Assembly: GCA_023138975.1 (NCBI GenBank)
Contig: JAGLON010000004.1
Span: forward strand, 124,001 to 188,000
Length of the DNA: 64,000 nt
DNA from: Candidatus Zixiibacteriota bacterium
GTDB lineage: Bacteria > Zixibacteria > MSB-5A5 > GN15 > JAAZOE01
Direction of reading: 5' to 3'
In this document: positions 16,295 through 26,358 of the stretch, piece by piece
Layout of the letters: the number at the start of each line of letters is the position of its first letter
How positions within the stretch are numbered: the first letter of the stretch is position 1
Notes under the pieces: model-generated
Databases searched by the model: none
What the model was told of the DNA's origin: nothing
Seen by the model: only the letters and a program-made list of their open reading frames with translations
Position numbers and translations under genes: made by a program

Positions 16295-19200
16295 TTATTT
16301 AAGCAGAACCATCTTGCGAATTGCTTCGCTTCCGGCTGCTTGAGCTTTATATAGGTAAATACCCGAGGCTATTTTACTACCTGAATCATCAGTACCGTCC
16401 CATTCAAAAGTTATCTCTCCGGCTTCACTGTGTCCGGTCCATGTCCGAATTGATTGGCCCATGATATTATAAATAGAGACCCGATATTCTGATGCTACCG
16501 GCAGCGATAAGACAAATGTCGTTGTTGGGTTGAACGGGTTTGGATAATTCTGTGACAGCAAAAGCTGAGTAGGGAGCGCCCGGTTAGTAATCGAAGCTGC
16601 TAATGTACGGCCGTAATATTCTGCCGCTTCCAATTCGACTAGCTCAAGCTTGCCGCCCTCTGGTACAATTATTTCAAGAAGATCAAACTCTCCGGCTTGA
16701 ATCATTTGCTCCGATTCAAAACTATATATAAGAATGCGCAGTTCAGTATCTGTCCAGAGATGACGGATACTCATATTTTCCGCTGCCTCACCAAGAGTAA
16801 TCTTGCCGGCATCGGGACCGTCATAATTAAATACCAATAAGGCTGCTCCAATCGGCATTCGGGACGAAACTGAAACTTTGGCTGTATTTCCGGCCTGAGT
16901 ATGCATTATACCCAGCGTGGCTTCTTCAGTTGATATTTTGGGTATAGGTTGAACATCCCCGCTGATGATTCTGACTAAAAGAACTAGATCGGCTATAGTT
17001 AAAGGAACACCGTCGCCGTTGACATCAGAAGCCGCGATTTGACCAGGAATGCTTATATTAAACGCGTTCAAACCTGTAATAAAGAAGTTTGTGTAAACAA
17101 CCGCGTCGGCGATTTCATTAGCAATACCGTTGAGATTCAAATCTCCTCGGGCATCAATAGAATCGGGATGTATTATACAAATCTCACCGTTTCGGAAATC
17201 AACACATCTAACAGGCGGTGTTTTAATGCCCTGAACACATTCATCCGGCGCTCCGACAAAATCAATACGGTCGGATTCAGGGTAGTTATCATCATCCGCT
17301 TCATCCCAGATAATATTACCTTCCCTGCTGAATACCATTTTGTCGATAAACAGGTATTGTCCGGTAGTATTCGAGAACGAATTATCACCGCAATCAAGCC
17401 ACAAGAAACTAAGGGGGATATTATGACCGCCAAAATTAACATCAGATGTTACCCTGAATGACAATGACGCAATTGCTCCTGATGGGTAATACTGATCAGC
17501 GCCGGGATGATGTGGACCGTTGTTGATATCGGCAATACCTACCAGACGAATAATACCGCTCGGACAACCCTCACAGTTCCCGGCATCTCCAAGGCGATAG
17601 GTAAAATACTCCCATTCGTCAATCTCGCTGCCGCTGCGAGCGTCAATGAAAAACAGCGCGGAAGCATCATACGAGATCAATAAATCAAACGCCGCGATAT
17701 CTTCATAAGCATCAGCTTTGATATCAACCGTAGCTATTGATGTATTAGCGACACAGTAGTCCGGCCCCTCAATAGTAACATCGACACAGGTTCCGCAAAC
17801 AGGCGTCGGCACATAGTTGACGCAATACGTTTCATAAACAGTATCGCAATAATCGTAAGCCATAAAGCGGAAACAGTACTCCGCCGAATCATTTGACGGC
17901 GGGGTAAACTCTAATATACCACAGGAAGTATGCGAGTTATAACTGAACTCACCTAAACCGGAATCAAGGACAAGTGTAACCTCGTCAATATTCCTGTCAG
18001 TCACGCAAATATCCGCGATTGAGATTGGATCGGTATCGGTCACACAGCGAACGATAGTCTCTATATACGGTAACGAAATAACCGGAGGTGTATTCGGAAC
18101 CGCGTTTATTGGTAAAATTAGCCGATTTGATTTGCCGCAGGAATCTACCGCGATAATCTCGAGCGAGCAATGAGTCTCCTGAGTAATTGCCATACATACC
18201 GTACCTGCAATGGCATCATAAACCGCCTCAGGACAATTCCCGTCGATGACTATTAGCTCAATATTATTATCCGCATCTGTAATCGATACATTAATGCATA
18301 AAGTTGCGCTGTCACAGAAAACTAATTCTTCCGGCTCTTCCGCGGCCACCACCGGAACATCATTGATTAATACAGTGACAACAAACTGGCATGAATCAAC
18401 TCCACAAATTGTCGAATCTATGATCGTGAAGGTGTCAACTGCGTCGCTTTCAGCAAAGTAACACATCCGGTTAAGCTCAGGATAGTAGATAACTGTTTCC
18501 GGTAGAATACGAATGTTAGTACCCAGGACTAACTCTCCAAATTCTATGCAAACCTGACCCGGTTCACAGAGGAAGATTGAAGTATCCCCCGGACATTGCG
18601 CATTAGCCATCGGAATATAATTTATATTAATTGTTGTCGTAGCGGTATCTGCCGCACCACAAACATCGGTCGCTATTACTGTCAGTTGACATGAGCCGAA
18701 TTCTGTCAGAGTGACACAAATGGTACTGTCTTCGGCATTAAAATCGCCACTGGCACAGTCACCTTCAATGGATATGTCGACAACATTATTGTCTGCATCC
18801 ATAACACTAATCGGTACACAAACCGTTTCAAGTTCACACAGTTCGCCGTCATAGGCTCCCAGTGAAACGATAGGTGTCGTATTAGCTGTAGCCGTAATCA
18901 CAGCTCCATCTGTTGCTGAGGCTCCGCAATCATCATAAACAGTTACCGTAGTTAAAACTTCACCAGCTTCAGATATCGGTACACATACATTTGCCATTGC
19001 CGAATCAAAGTACGCCGGAGGTGAAACTGTTATTGAATCAATTATTCCATCAGGATCAGAAAAGGCCAACGGCAAACATACATGGGTTTCACCGCAAACG
19101 AATATTGTTGTATCCTCAATGGCTACGGTCGGCAATTGATTCAGGATCAATTCAATATCTGACGTATCGGCGGCGATATTACCGCACGAATCTGTGACAA

Positions 19201-22200
19201 CAACGATAAACTGATAACTGCCGGTGCCGGAAGGTGTAAAGCAGATATTTCCGTTAGAAATTTGATATGTGTTCGGAATAACCTCAACCGAGAAGATATT
19301 ATTATCAGGATCACTATAGCTTATTGGAATACAGATTTCAGTCGCTTCACAAAGAGCCAGAGTAGTGTCTGGGACTTCGACTATCGGAGGAGCATCAAAC
19401 GTTACGTCGATACAGAAATGACAGGTATCGACTCCGCAATCGTTTTCAGCTATAATTTCAAAACAGTAATTGTCAGCCACATCGGCATAGAAGCTCATAA
19501 CTCCGTTGGCAAAGCTACCATCCGGACGAATAGTCAATTGGGCATCCGGTGGTAATATAGAAATCGGAATATGAATAGAATCGGGAGCGCAGAGATGAAC
19601 CGGCTCGGGAGTCGGACAGGCAATTGCCGGAGGATCCCCGATGGTTACCGAGAAAACGACTTCACATGAGTCAATTCCGCATTCACCCTCGGCTACAACG
19701 GTAAAGCTGTATTCACCTGAAGTCTCGGCATAAAAACATAATTCACCATTTTCATAAATACCGCCGGTTTCACGAATTGTTATCTGAGCGTCGGATGGTT
19801 CAAACGTTATCGGGACACAGAGATTGCTGGGAGCGCACAGATCAAAGAATTGTACCTCACCGGGACAGGTAATAACGACATCTTCACCAGCCGTATATGT
19901 TACGCAAAAAGTATCAACGGCAACAGAACCGCACTCATCAGTTACTTGAGCAACAAAACAATACTCGCCTTCGGTCGGCGGAGTGAAACAGAATGTTCCA
20001 TTTTCAAATGTACCCAAATCCGGGATAAACGAAACATCGGTGATATTACCGTCGGGATCGCCGTAATCAAATCCAGTCAGGCAAATCTCGCCCGGTGTAC
20101 AGGCGAATATCGCGGTATCGGATGGCCCGGTAATATAAGGAGGTCTGTTTATTGCAGCATTTATTGTACCAGTAGCTTCGGCAGCAACTCCGCATGAGTC
20201 GGTAACTGTAATCGTTAATAAAAACTCACCGGTTTCATCAACCGTCATACAGACAGTATTATTGTCGCTGTTGTAATACCCCGGTGAGGAAACATTGATG
20301 GTCGTTATTAGACCGTCAGCATCACTAAAACTTACAGGAAGGCAAACCTCACTCGCTTCACATAAAAACAGTGTCGTATCCCCTATCGAAACAGTAGGTG
20401 AGACATTGATCTCAACATTAGCATAAGCGGTATCAGAGACAGAGTTTCCGCAATCATCGGTAACCATAACGATAAATCGGTACGAATCAGTTTGAGCCGG
20501 CGTAAAGCAGACCTGCCCGTTAATAATCTCATATCCGGATGGCTCAACCGTAACGCTGGCAATATTACCGTCGGGATCGGAATATGTCACCGGCAAACAG
20601 ATTTCCTCGGGAGCACACTGGAAGAAACTTCCACCTTCGATATTGACTATCGGCGGTGAGTCGAACGTAACCGCTATGCAGAAATCGCATTCATCTTCAC
20701 CGCACTCGGTGGATGCTGTAACATTAAAGCAATACGTTCCGGCTGTATCGGCAAAGAACGTCAAATTTCCGTCGACATAATCGGCTTGTGGAATAATAAA
20801 GATTTCGGCTGTCGGAGGTAATAATCCCAGCGGAACCGTCACATTCCCCGGTCCGCACAAGTGAATAGTCTGATTATCAGGGCAAGTAAGAGTCGGCGGA
20901 TTGCCTATCGTAACATTGAAAGTTACCACACAAGTATCGTCGCCGCACTCACCCGAGGCAACAACCGTATATATATAATATCCGGCTGTTTCGGCATAGA
21001 AACATAGTCTTCCGTTTTCATATACTGCGCCGGATTCTAAAATCATTATATTGGCATTTGAAGGAGAAACTGGTAAATCAATACAGACAGAATCCGCTTC
21101 ACAAAGATTTACTGTTAAGTCCTCAGTTGGACAGGTTATGCTCGGTGGAGTACCTATCTCAACATCAAAAGTCACCACGCAGGTATCGGAACCGCATTCA
21201 CCGGAAGCAATGACCGTATAGGTGAATGTTCCCGACTGGTCGGCATAGAAGCAAAGCTTTCCATTTTCATATACTGCGCCGGGTTCAAGAATTATCACAT
21301 CAGCATTGGCCGGACTAATCGGCAAGTTAAAACAAATCGAATCTGCCTTACAAAGACCCACTGCGATATCTCCGGTCGGGCAGGTTATTTCAGGTGGAGT
21401 ACCTATTGTGACATCAAAAGTCACCACACAGGTATCGGAGCCGCATTCACCGGAAGCAACGACCGTATAAGTAAACGTTCCAGACTGGTCGGCATAGAAG
21501 CAAAGCTTTCCATTTTCATATACTGCGCCGGATTCAAGAATTATCACATCAGCATTGGCCGGACTTATTGGCAAGTTAACACAAATCGAATCTGCCTCAC
21601 AAAGACCTACCGCGATATCTCCGGTCGGGCAAGTGATTTCAGGCGGAGTACCAATCGAAACATTAAAAGTTACCACGCAAGTATCGGAACCACACTCTCC
21701 GGAAGCAACTACCGTATAAGTATATGTTCCAGACTGGTCGGCATAAAAACAGAGTTTTCCATCTTTATACACTGCGCCGGGTTCTAATATCGTAACATCT
21801 GCGTCAGATGGTTCAATTGTTATGGGAATACATATTGTATCTGGGTTGCATAAATTGTATGTCAGAGGTCCATCGGGACAGGTTATCTGTGGTTTGGTGC
21901 CCATGATAACTGTAATGACAATTGAATCTTTGGGGCATTTGGTAGCGAGCTCGCCACGTAAACAATCATCAGTTACCTGATAGGTAAATACATATCGGGC
22001 TGAATCTACATTATCTGGTAGAAAACACTGCCTACCAGAACCGTTACCAGTCTGCGAGAAAATACCAGGACCAGTAATATTTGTAATAATCAGGCTGTCA
22101 CCATCGTCAGGATCGCTGGCTGTTACATCAAAACAAATCGTATCGGCGGTACATAGGTAAACTGTTGAATCAAAGGCATTGATGTACGGATTATTATTAC

Positions 22201-23614
22201 CAGTAACATTGAACGTAACGGTAGCGGTATCTGAAGCACAAGCATCGGATACTTCGACCTGATATGAATAGGTCCCTGAGACATATGTTTCAAGGCATAG
22301 TTCCCCGGTGTTTTCATCCAGCGTAACGTTTGTCTTATCCCCTATCAAACGATACGTGAGGGTGTTGCCATCGGGGTCAGAGGCATCAACAAACACACAG
22401 CCAGATATTTGATCACCGCACACCGCGAAGGTTGTATCGGTATCATTGGCGATGGGAGGATTATTATCAAGAGTTACTATATACGTTAATGAATCGGTAA
22501 TGACATGGCCCTGCGTATCCGAACCTTCGAATACAATCACATACGTACCGGCTTCGACCGGCGTCCACGAATAATAACCTCTAACCGGTGAAGGTCCGGG
22601 ATTACTTACAAAATCTCCAGGACCTGAAATTTTCGTCAGGGTCAGGGTATCATCTTGATCGGGATCGAGGATTTTAATAGTATCATAAATCAGTTCGGGA
22701 GTACAGAAATTGACTGTCCGGGAAGTTCCGCTTGGCCAATAGAAATACGGAGGATTGTTTGAGTTGGGAGGACAAGACATGATCGAGAACTGAATACCAT
22801 TGCCTTCATATACATAACTGCCTGAAAACTCTTTATCAGCTGATATTAAACCATCGGCGTTAAAAGTCGCACCGGGCAGATCGCTGGGAGTATAAGTCGA
22901 GAGGTTTGCGCTGCTAATTGAAGTAGTTTGCGAAGCGTCAGTAATGCCTGTGTATGTATCTGTAAAATTCGGTATATATGAAATAGGAATCCGTTTTTTC
23001 CCAGTACGCAGCTGATCGGCGTCGAATGGCGTGTTATTCCCCGATGCCCAGAGATTAAAATCAAATGCGCACCCGGAAAATGCTATCCCTATCGTATCAA
23101 AAACATCAGAACTGTCTTCAAGGCGAGCATAGTCTATTGTAATATCCCACCAAATCTCGTATAAATTTTCCGCTATGTTATCGGAGTATTTAACATATCC
23201 CCAGCGGTCGTTTTTCATGAGATCTTCAGTTACGGTAAAACCTATGGGCTGCACAACCATCTCCGGAGTTAATCCCGGATCGAGCTGAATCAACACCGAA
23301 CCATGGAGCTGCTCATATACAATTCCACCGGTATACATAATTGAGCTAATCGTCCATAATTCCGACGCCGTATCGAAGTAGACATTATATCCTCCGATTT
23401 CATAGCGGTCGATAATCTCAAACGGAGGAGCTCCGAAGAAGTATGTGGGGTCAATTTCCTGATAATTAGGCGGCGGACCGGTGACTTCGTTCTCGGTTGT
23501 AGGGTCAAAAAAGAGCGCCAGAGATTCATCGTCGCCTTTGTCGGCCAATACTGAAGAAGCCAACACGACAATAAATAGTGACATAACCAGTAAGATATAT
23601 GCGGACCTGAGCAT
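16295..23614 (-). CDS. Giant modular Cys-rich surface protein with cohesin-like, dockerin-like and sorting domains
   Basis: This 2,439-residue protein starts after a strong GGGAGGA with a signal peptide (MLRSAYILLVMSLFIVVLAS). About 19 Ig/HYR-like modules of 80-100 residues follow, each opening near a 'xLCxxxxxC' Cys pair; four to five of them (about residues 570-910) are near-identical 83-residue tandem repeats around 'GECGSDTCVVTF'. Residues about 1950-2130 resemble a cohesin domain ('CVDVTIEGPDYCVANTSIAT'). Near 2155-2210 come two Ca-loop dockerin-like halves ('GDLNLNGIANEIAD', 'DVNGDGVPLTIADLVLLV'). The last about 85 residues are the 'LSQNYPNPFNPTTTF ... GIYLYKA ... KMVLLK' FlgD-like/type IX-like C-terminal domain. 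It is predicted to be exported and anchored or released at the cell surface, as an adhesin or scaffold. Many Cys imply disulfides, which fits the DsbD/thioredoxin genes nearby. Confidence 0.85.
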   Translation of the reverse strand: MLRSAYILLVMSLFIVVLASSVLADKGDDESLALFFDPTTENEVTGPPPNYQEIDPTYFFGAPPFEIIDRYEIGGYNVYFDTASELWTISSIMYTGGIVYEQLHGSVLIQLDPGLTPEMVVQPIGFTVTEDLMKNDRWGYVKYSDNIAENLYEIWWDITIDYARLEDSSDVFDTIGIAFSGCAFDFNLWASGNNTPFDADQLRTGKKRIPISYIPNFTDTYTGITDASQTTSISSANLSTYTPSDLPGATFNADGLISADKEFSGSYVYEGNGIQFSIMSCPPNSNNPPYFYWPSGTSRTVNFCTPELIYDTIKILDPDQDDTLTLTKISGPGDFVSNPGPSPVRGYYSWTPVEAGTYVIVFEGSDTQGHVITDSLTYIVTLDNNPPIANDTDTTFAVCGDQISGCVFVDASDPDGNTLTYRLIGDKTNVTLDENTGELCLETYVSGTYSYQVEVSDACASDTATVTFNVTGNNNPYINAFDSTVYLCTADTICFDVTASDPDDGDSLIITNITGPGIFSQTGNGSGRQCFLPDNVDSARYVFTYQVTDDCLRGELATKCPKDSIVITVIMGTKPQITCPDGPLTYNLCNPDTICIPITIEPSDADVTILEPGAVYKDGKLCFYADQSGTYTYTVVASGECGSDTCVVTFNVSIGTPPEITCPTGDIAVGLCEADSICVNLPISPANADVIILESGAVYENGKLCFYADQSGTFTYTVVASGECGSDTCVVTFDVTIGTPPEITCPTGDIAVGLCKADSICFNLPISPANADVIILEPGAVYENGKLCFYADQSGTFTYTVIASGECGSDTCVVTFDVEIGTPPSITCPTEDLTVNLCEADSVCIDLPVSPSNANIMILESGAVYENGRLCFYAETAGYYIYTVVASGECGDDTCVVTFNVTIGNPPTLTCPDNQTIHLCGPGNVTVPLGLLPPTAEIFIIPQADYVDGNLTFFADTAGTYCFNVTASTECGEDECDFCIAVTFDSPPIVNIEGGSFFQCAPEEICLPVTYSDPDGNIASVTVEPSGYEIINGQVCFTPAQTDSYRFIVMVTDDCGNSVSDTAYANVEINVSPTVSIGDTTLFLCEASEVCLPVSFSDADGLITTINVSSPGYYNSDNNTVCMTVDETGEFLLTITVTDSCGVAAEATGTINAAINRPPYITGPSDTAIFACTPGEICLTGFDYGDPDGNITDVSFIPDLGTFENGTFCFTPPTEGEYCFVAQVTDECGSVAVDTFCVTYTAGEDVVITCPGEVQFFDLCAPSNLCVPITFEPSDAQITIRETGGIYENGELCFYAETSGEYSFTVVAEGECGIDSCEVVFSVTIGDPPAIACPTPEPVHLCAPDSIHIPISILPPDAQLTIRPDGSFANGVMSFYADVADNYCFEIIAENDCGVDTCHFCIDVTFDAPPIVEVPDTTLALCEATEICIPISYSDPDNNIFSVEVIPNTYQISNGNICFTPSGTGSYQFIVVVTDSCGNIAADTSDIELILNQLPTVAIEDTTIFVCGETHVCLPLAFSDPDGIIDSITVSPPAYFDSAMANVCVPISEAGEVLTTVTVYDDCGASATDGAVITATANTTPIVSLGAYDGELCELETVCVPISVMDADNNVVDISIEGDCASGDFNAEDSTICVTLTEFGSCQLTVIATDVCGAADTATTTININYIPMANAQCPGDTSIFLCEPGQVCIEFGELVLGTNIRILPETVIYYPELNRMCYFAESDAVDTFTIIDSTICGVDSCQFVVTVLINDVPVVAAEEPEELVFCDSATLCINVSITDADNNIELIVIDGNCPEAVYDAIAGTVCMAITQETHCSLEIIAVDSCGKSNRLILPINAVPNTPPVISLPYIETIVRCVTDTDPISIADICVTDRNIDEVTLVLDSGLGEFSYNSHTSCGILEFTPPSNDSAEYCFRFMAYDYCDTVYETYCVNYVPTPVCGTCVDVTIEGPDYCVANTSIATVDIKADAYEDIAAFDLLISYDASALFFIDARSGSEIDEWEYFTYRLGDAGNCEGCPSGIIRLVGIADINNGPHHPGADQYYPSGAIASLSFRVTSDVNFGGHNIPLSFLWLDCGDNSFSNTTGQYLFIDKMVFSREGNIIWDEADDDNYPESDRIDFVGAPDECVQGIKTPPVRCVDFRNGEICIIHPDSIDARGDLNLNGIANEIADAVVYTNFFITGLNAFNISIPGQIAASDVNGDGVPLTIADLVLLVRIISGDVQPIPKISTEEATLGIMHTQAGNTAKVSVSSRMPIGAALLVFNYDGPDAGKITLGEAAENMSIRHLWTDTELRILIYSFESEQMIQAGEFDLLEIIVPEGGKLELVELEAAEYYGRTLAASITNRALPTQLLLSQNYPNPFNPTTTFVLSLPVASEYRVSIYNIMGQSIRTWTGHSEAGEITFEWDGTDDSGSKIASGIYLYKAQAAGSEAIRKMVLLK
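20915..21910 (-). repeat. Tandem 249-bp coding repeats (83-residue Cys-rich modules)
   Basis: At least four consecutive units of 249 bp are recognisable by recurring landmarks at about 21.13, 21.38 and 21.63 kb (GGACAGGTTAT...GGTGGAGTACC type) and 'CCGGAAGCAACGACCGTATA' type blocks. The first two or three are almost identical at DNA level, including silent positions; the flanking copies have drifted. Each unit encodes one module with the 'CPTGDIAVGLC...' start and 'GECGSDTCVVTF' core. Confidence 0.8.
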
Positions 23615-24153
23615 TCAGTCCTCCCAAAAGTTTTTATTAACTTCCTGGTTTCCGAAACAAGTTTCGGATATGTATATAGAGACAAAACCACGCCCATTAC
23701 AGGCATGATAGAAAAATCTCCTTAAGTGTTCTTATAGCATACCAGATGCGTAAATGTGATTTTTTTACAATTTCATAAAGTCGCTGTACAAAAAGGTGGG
23801 GACAGTGTCTTTATCTATCCCAAATATAAGCAAATCAAAAATCCTGTCAAGCCCTTTTGCACCTACGCAAGTTCAAATATTATCAGCACTTGCAGAGGTT
23901 ACCTCGGGCTCTTGATTAATCTCAGTACAATCTTTTATTAGGTCGATTTTTTTCTTAAAAAAATGCATCTTTTTTATTAGCTCCTTAAAAAACCTACGAA
24001 AACACCTCGACAAATCATGCATCATTTTGCATACATGCTGAAGTTGTATTCAGTAGAAAACAAATAGTAAATTACTATTTAGGAGAAAATCAATGGATCG
24101 GGATTGTTATTGATTTGGCGGCCCTAAATCACGATAATTCCCCAACTATAGAT
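23615..24153. other. Intergenic region (about 540 bp), no gene found
   Basis: The stretch upstream of the giant gene is AT-rich with no convincing coding frame. It should hold the promoter for the minus-strand giant gene, but I cannot place -35/-10 boxes with confidence. A well-spaced Shine-Dalgarno (AGGAGA, 24081-24086) precedes a six-codon frame at 24093 that ends in TGA; I do not call it a gene. Confidence 0.5.
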
Positions 24154-24192
24154 AATAAAAACAGGCCCTCTGCCCGAATGTCAGAAGACCTG
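24153..24192 (-). terminator. Terminator after the LiaF-like gene
   Basis: The imperfect 11-bp stem CAGGCCCTCTG/CAGAAGACCTG (24162-24192, two mismatches) is followed on the minus strand by TTTTTATT. It lies about 45 nt after the stop codon at 24239. Confidence 0.7.
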
Positions 24193-24238
24193 ATAGTTGA
24201 ATAGCTTAGCGATTATTTTCTGAATAATCAGCTGCGAT

Positions 24239-25144
24239 TTAATAATAATCCAATGAAAACTGCGAAATATCATTCGACATATTGAGTTCAATTTTTGGGT
24301 TTAACGTATCGTAACCCACTGTCATGTAAGAATCTCCGTTGTCCTCCAGACCAATCTTCCTAAATCGACGGTAAATAATATCATCCGCTCCGGTAACTTT
24401 TACTCCACTTCCCCGGGGAATAGTAATGGTGTAGTCAGCGTCATCGCCGTTCAGCTCTATCTTGACCAAATCCATCAAACCTCCGATAGAAATGCTGATA
24501 TCGCCCTCATCAGAATCGACATCAAGGCTTTCTAACATAAGCTCTCGGCAATCTAACCGCATATCTGACTTATCACCAGTACACTTGAGAGACAATGGTA
24601 TTGAATTACTTACGCTGGTTGACCAGCGATAACCACTACGCCTGCCCTGTTTAAAATGAATCCAGGAATTGCGACTCGTCTCCTCTATCCTGAGTTTAAC
24701 AGTTTCGCCAAAGACTTCCATATCGGTTTCTGGATCGCCTCCATTGCCCCCAAAACGGCAGCGGATAAGATCATTGGATGATGCACCCCGTACCGTTAAA
24801 TCAGCGTCATCCATGGCAAAGTCAAGCTCAAATGACTTGTAACCCGTCTCCATACCAACGTTGTATCGATAGGCGTTTCCAGAGCGGGTGAGATTGGAAT
24901 CGGAAAACCCGCTAACGGCCACAAAGATAACAATACACCCCAATAAAACTGGTGACAGATAGGCTATAATTTTCATTTTTGATTGAGCAAAAATCTTTTC
25001 GATACCAATTGCGATTAATATCAAAGGCCATAGTGAGAACAAATCGCTTCCCGTCCGCCAATCGATATAGTCAAAATTACTCAATATCAACAGTAATCCG
25101 GCGACAATGAAAAAGATCCCCCATCTAAATCTAGCTGGATTCAT
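24239..25144 (-). CDS. LiaF-like membrane protein (DUF5668 helices plus C-terminal beta domain)
   Basis: The 301-residue protein has four hydrophobic segments in its first 95 residues ('RWGIFFIVAGLLLILSNF', 'LFSLWPLILIAIGIEKIF', then 'IIAYLSPVLLGCIVIFVAV'), the DUF5668/LiaF N-terminal pattern. A beta-rich C-terminal domain follows ('FELDFAMDDADLTVRGAS', 'DVDSDEGDISISIGGLMDLV') of the LiaF/DUF4097 'toast-rack' type. Such proteins sense or dampen envelope stress together with PspC proteins. I chose the ATG at 25144, which has GGGAGG 5 nt before it; the TTG at 25159 falls ahead of that ribosome site. It overlaps the PspC gene by 14 nt, so the two are coupled. Confidence 0.8.
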   Translation of the reverse strand: MNPARFRWGIFFIVAGLLLILSNFDYIDWRTGSDLFSLWPLILIAIGIEKIFAQSKMKIIAYLSPVLLGCIVIFVAVSGFSDSNLTRSGNAYRYNVGMETGYKSFELDFAMDDADLTVRGASSNDLIRCRFGGNGGDPETDMEVFGETVKLRIEETSRNSWIHFKQGRRSGYRWSTSVSNSIPLSLKCTGDKSDMRLDCRELMLESLDVDSDEGDISISIGGLMDLVKIELNGDDADYTITIPRGSGVKVTGADDIIYRRFRKIGLEDNGDSYMTVGYDTLNPKIELNMSNDISQFSLDYY

Positions 25145-25598
25145 GCGAACCTCCCTCAATCTGATTTTCAGATTTACGATCTTTATCCTGACGAGTAAAA
25201 CTGATAATCAGGAAAACACCAACTGCGATTAATAGCATTGGCCATATTCGTTCCAAATGCCACGACCAGTAATGCTCCCGCATTAGAAAGAAGACCCCGA
25301 TACCGACTAAGATGCCACCCGGCAGGAATTTATTCCAAGACCCTGCTCCGACGGTTTCAACCTTGGTGCTTTCGGAAGAATCATCGACCGCATTGGGCTC
25401 TTCGACTATATCCAGCGGCTTTTGAGGGATGATTATCCAAGCGATAATATAAGCCAATAAGCTGGCGCCATCGGCAAGGAGAAGCAAGACAAAGATTATG
25501 CGAATAAAAGTCGGATCAATTCCGAAATATTCACCCATACCACCACAAACACCGGCAATGGTGCTGTCTTTCCGGGACCTGTATATCCGTTTTTTCAC
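25131..25598 (-). CDS. PspC-domain membrane protein
   Basis: The 155 residues begin with a canonical PspC domain: 'KRIYRSRKDSTIAGVCGGMG', 'EYFGIDPTFIRIIFVLLLL' and 'IIAWIIIPQK'. After a linker come two further hydrophobic segments ('KFLPGGILVGIGVFFLM', 'IWPMLLIAVGVFLIISF'). PspC proteins act in phage-shock/LiaFSR-type envelope stress responses. It starts with GTG at 25598 after AAAGGAGGT. No pspA or sensor kinase gene adjoins. It is co-transcribed with the LiaF-like gene downstream. Confidence 0.88.
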   Translation of the reverse strand: MKKRIYRSRKDSTIAGVCGGMGEYFGIDPTFIRIIFVLLLLADGASLLAYIIAWIIIPQKPLDIVEEPNAVDDSSESTKVETVGAGSWNKFLPGGILVGIGVFFLMREHYWSWHLERIWPMLLIAVGVFLIISFTRQDKDRKSENQIEGGSHESS

Positions 25599-25683
25599 AG
25601 GTACCTCCTTTCAAATTGAGAGACGTGCCAGTTTTATTTACGCAATATTCGGAAAAAAGTTATAGTCTATTTTAAATCGTTAC

Positions 25684-26349
25684 TCAGGAATCATGTTGCA
25701 GTGGTACAAACCGTACCGAATATTTGGCCTGTTTGGAGACAGTGCCATCAGAGTTTTTTTGGGCCAGATAAAGCGTTTGTGTATTAACACCAACCGGAAC
25801 AATCAACCTCCCTCCAGTTTTAAGCCGCCGCATTAAACTCTCGGGAAACTTAGAAGGTGCCGCAGTTACCACTATCGAGTCAAAGGTTTCATTAGTGGCA
25901 GGAATGATAAGGCCATCGCCGATATGATACTCGATAGTATCATAACCAAGCTTCGCGAGAATCTCCTGTGCCTTTATCGATAATTCCGGGATATATTCAA
26001 CTGTAACCACCCGGCAAAATATCTCGGCCAGAACCGCCGTCTGGTATCCCGAGCCGGTTCCTATCTCCAAAACCGTTTTGTCGAGACCGGGATTGGCAAA
26101 CTCGGACATAGATGCTACAATATACGGCTGGGAAATTGTCTGATTGTATTCAAGCGGTAAAGGTGAATCGTCATAGGCAGAACTGATAAATTTCTTTGAC
26201 ACAAATTCATGCCTGGGTACTTTCAGCATCGCATCAAGAACGTCCTGATTAGTTATATCCCGCCTCTTTATCTGAGAATTCACCATCGACATACGTTCTT
26301 TTGAATAGCGTCTTTCAGCGGGTTTATCTGATCTTGAAAACAACCCCAT
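25684..26349 (-). CDS. pcm: Protein-L-isoaspartate O-methyltransferase
   Basis: This 221-residue AdoMet methyltransferase has the PCMT hallmarks: 'RHEFVSKKF', 'DSPLPLEYNQTISQPYIVA', motif I 'VLEIGTGSGYQTAVLAEI', 'VVTVEYIPEL', and 'FDSIVVTAAP'. It methylates isoaspartyl residues in damaged proteins so that they can be repaired. The gene starts 9 nt after the anti-sigma stop codon, in the same run as holA and the ECF sigma gene. It has a short basic N-terminal extension ('SRSDKPAERRYSKERM'). Confidence 0.94.
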   Translation of the reverse strand: MGLFSRSDKPAERRYSKERMSMVNSQIKRRDITNQDVLDAMLKVPRHEFVSKKFISSAYDDSPLPLEYNQTISQPYIVASMSEFANPGLDKTVLEIGTGSGYQTAVLAEIFCRVVTVEYIPELSIKAQEILAKLGYDTIEYHIGDGLIIPATNETFDSIVVTAAPSKFPESLMRRLKTGGRLIVPVGVNTQTLYLAQKNSDGTVSKQAKYSVRFVPLQHDS

Positions 26350-26358
26350 TGGAATTAC

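Noticed and set aside
17039-20197. Several open frames of 65-140 codons on the strand opposite the giant surface protein gene
   Set aside because: They are antisense shadows of the repeated coding modules and lack start signals or protein-like composition.
23756-23941. 61-residue plus-strand frame in the gap upstream of the giant gene
   Set aside because: No Shine-Dalgarno, no recognisable composition or domain; AT-rich spacer gives such frames by chance.
24093-24137. A ribosome-site-preceded mini-frame MDRDCY followed by TGA and seven further codons (a second possible Sec peptide)
   Set aside because: Only 6 codons to TGA and 14 in total, with no neighbour or hairpin support; chance is the simplest explanation.
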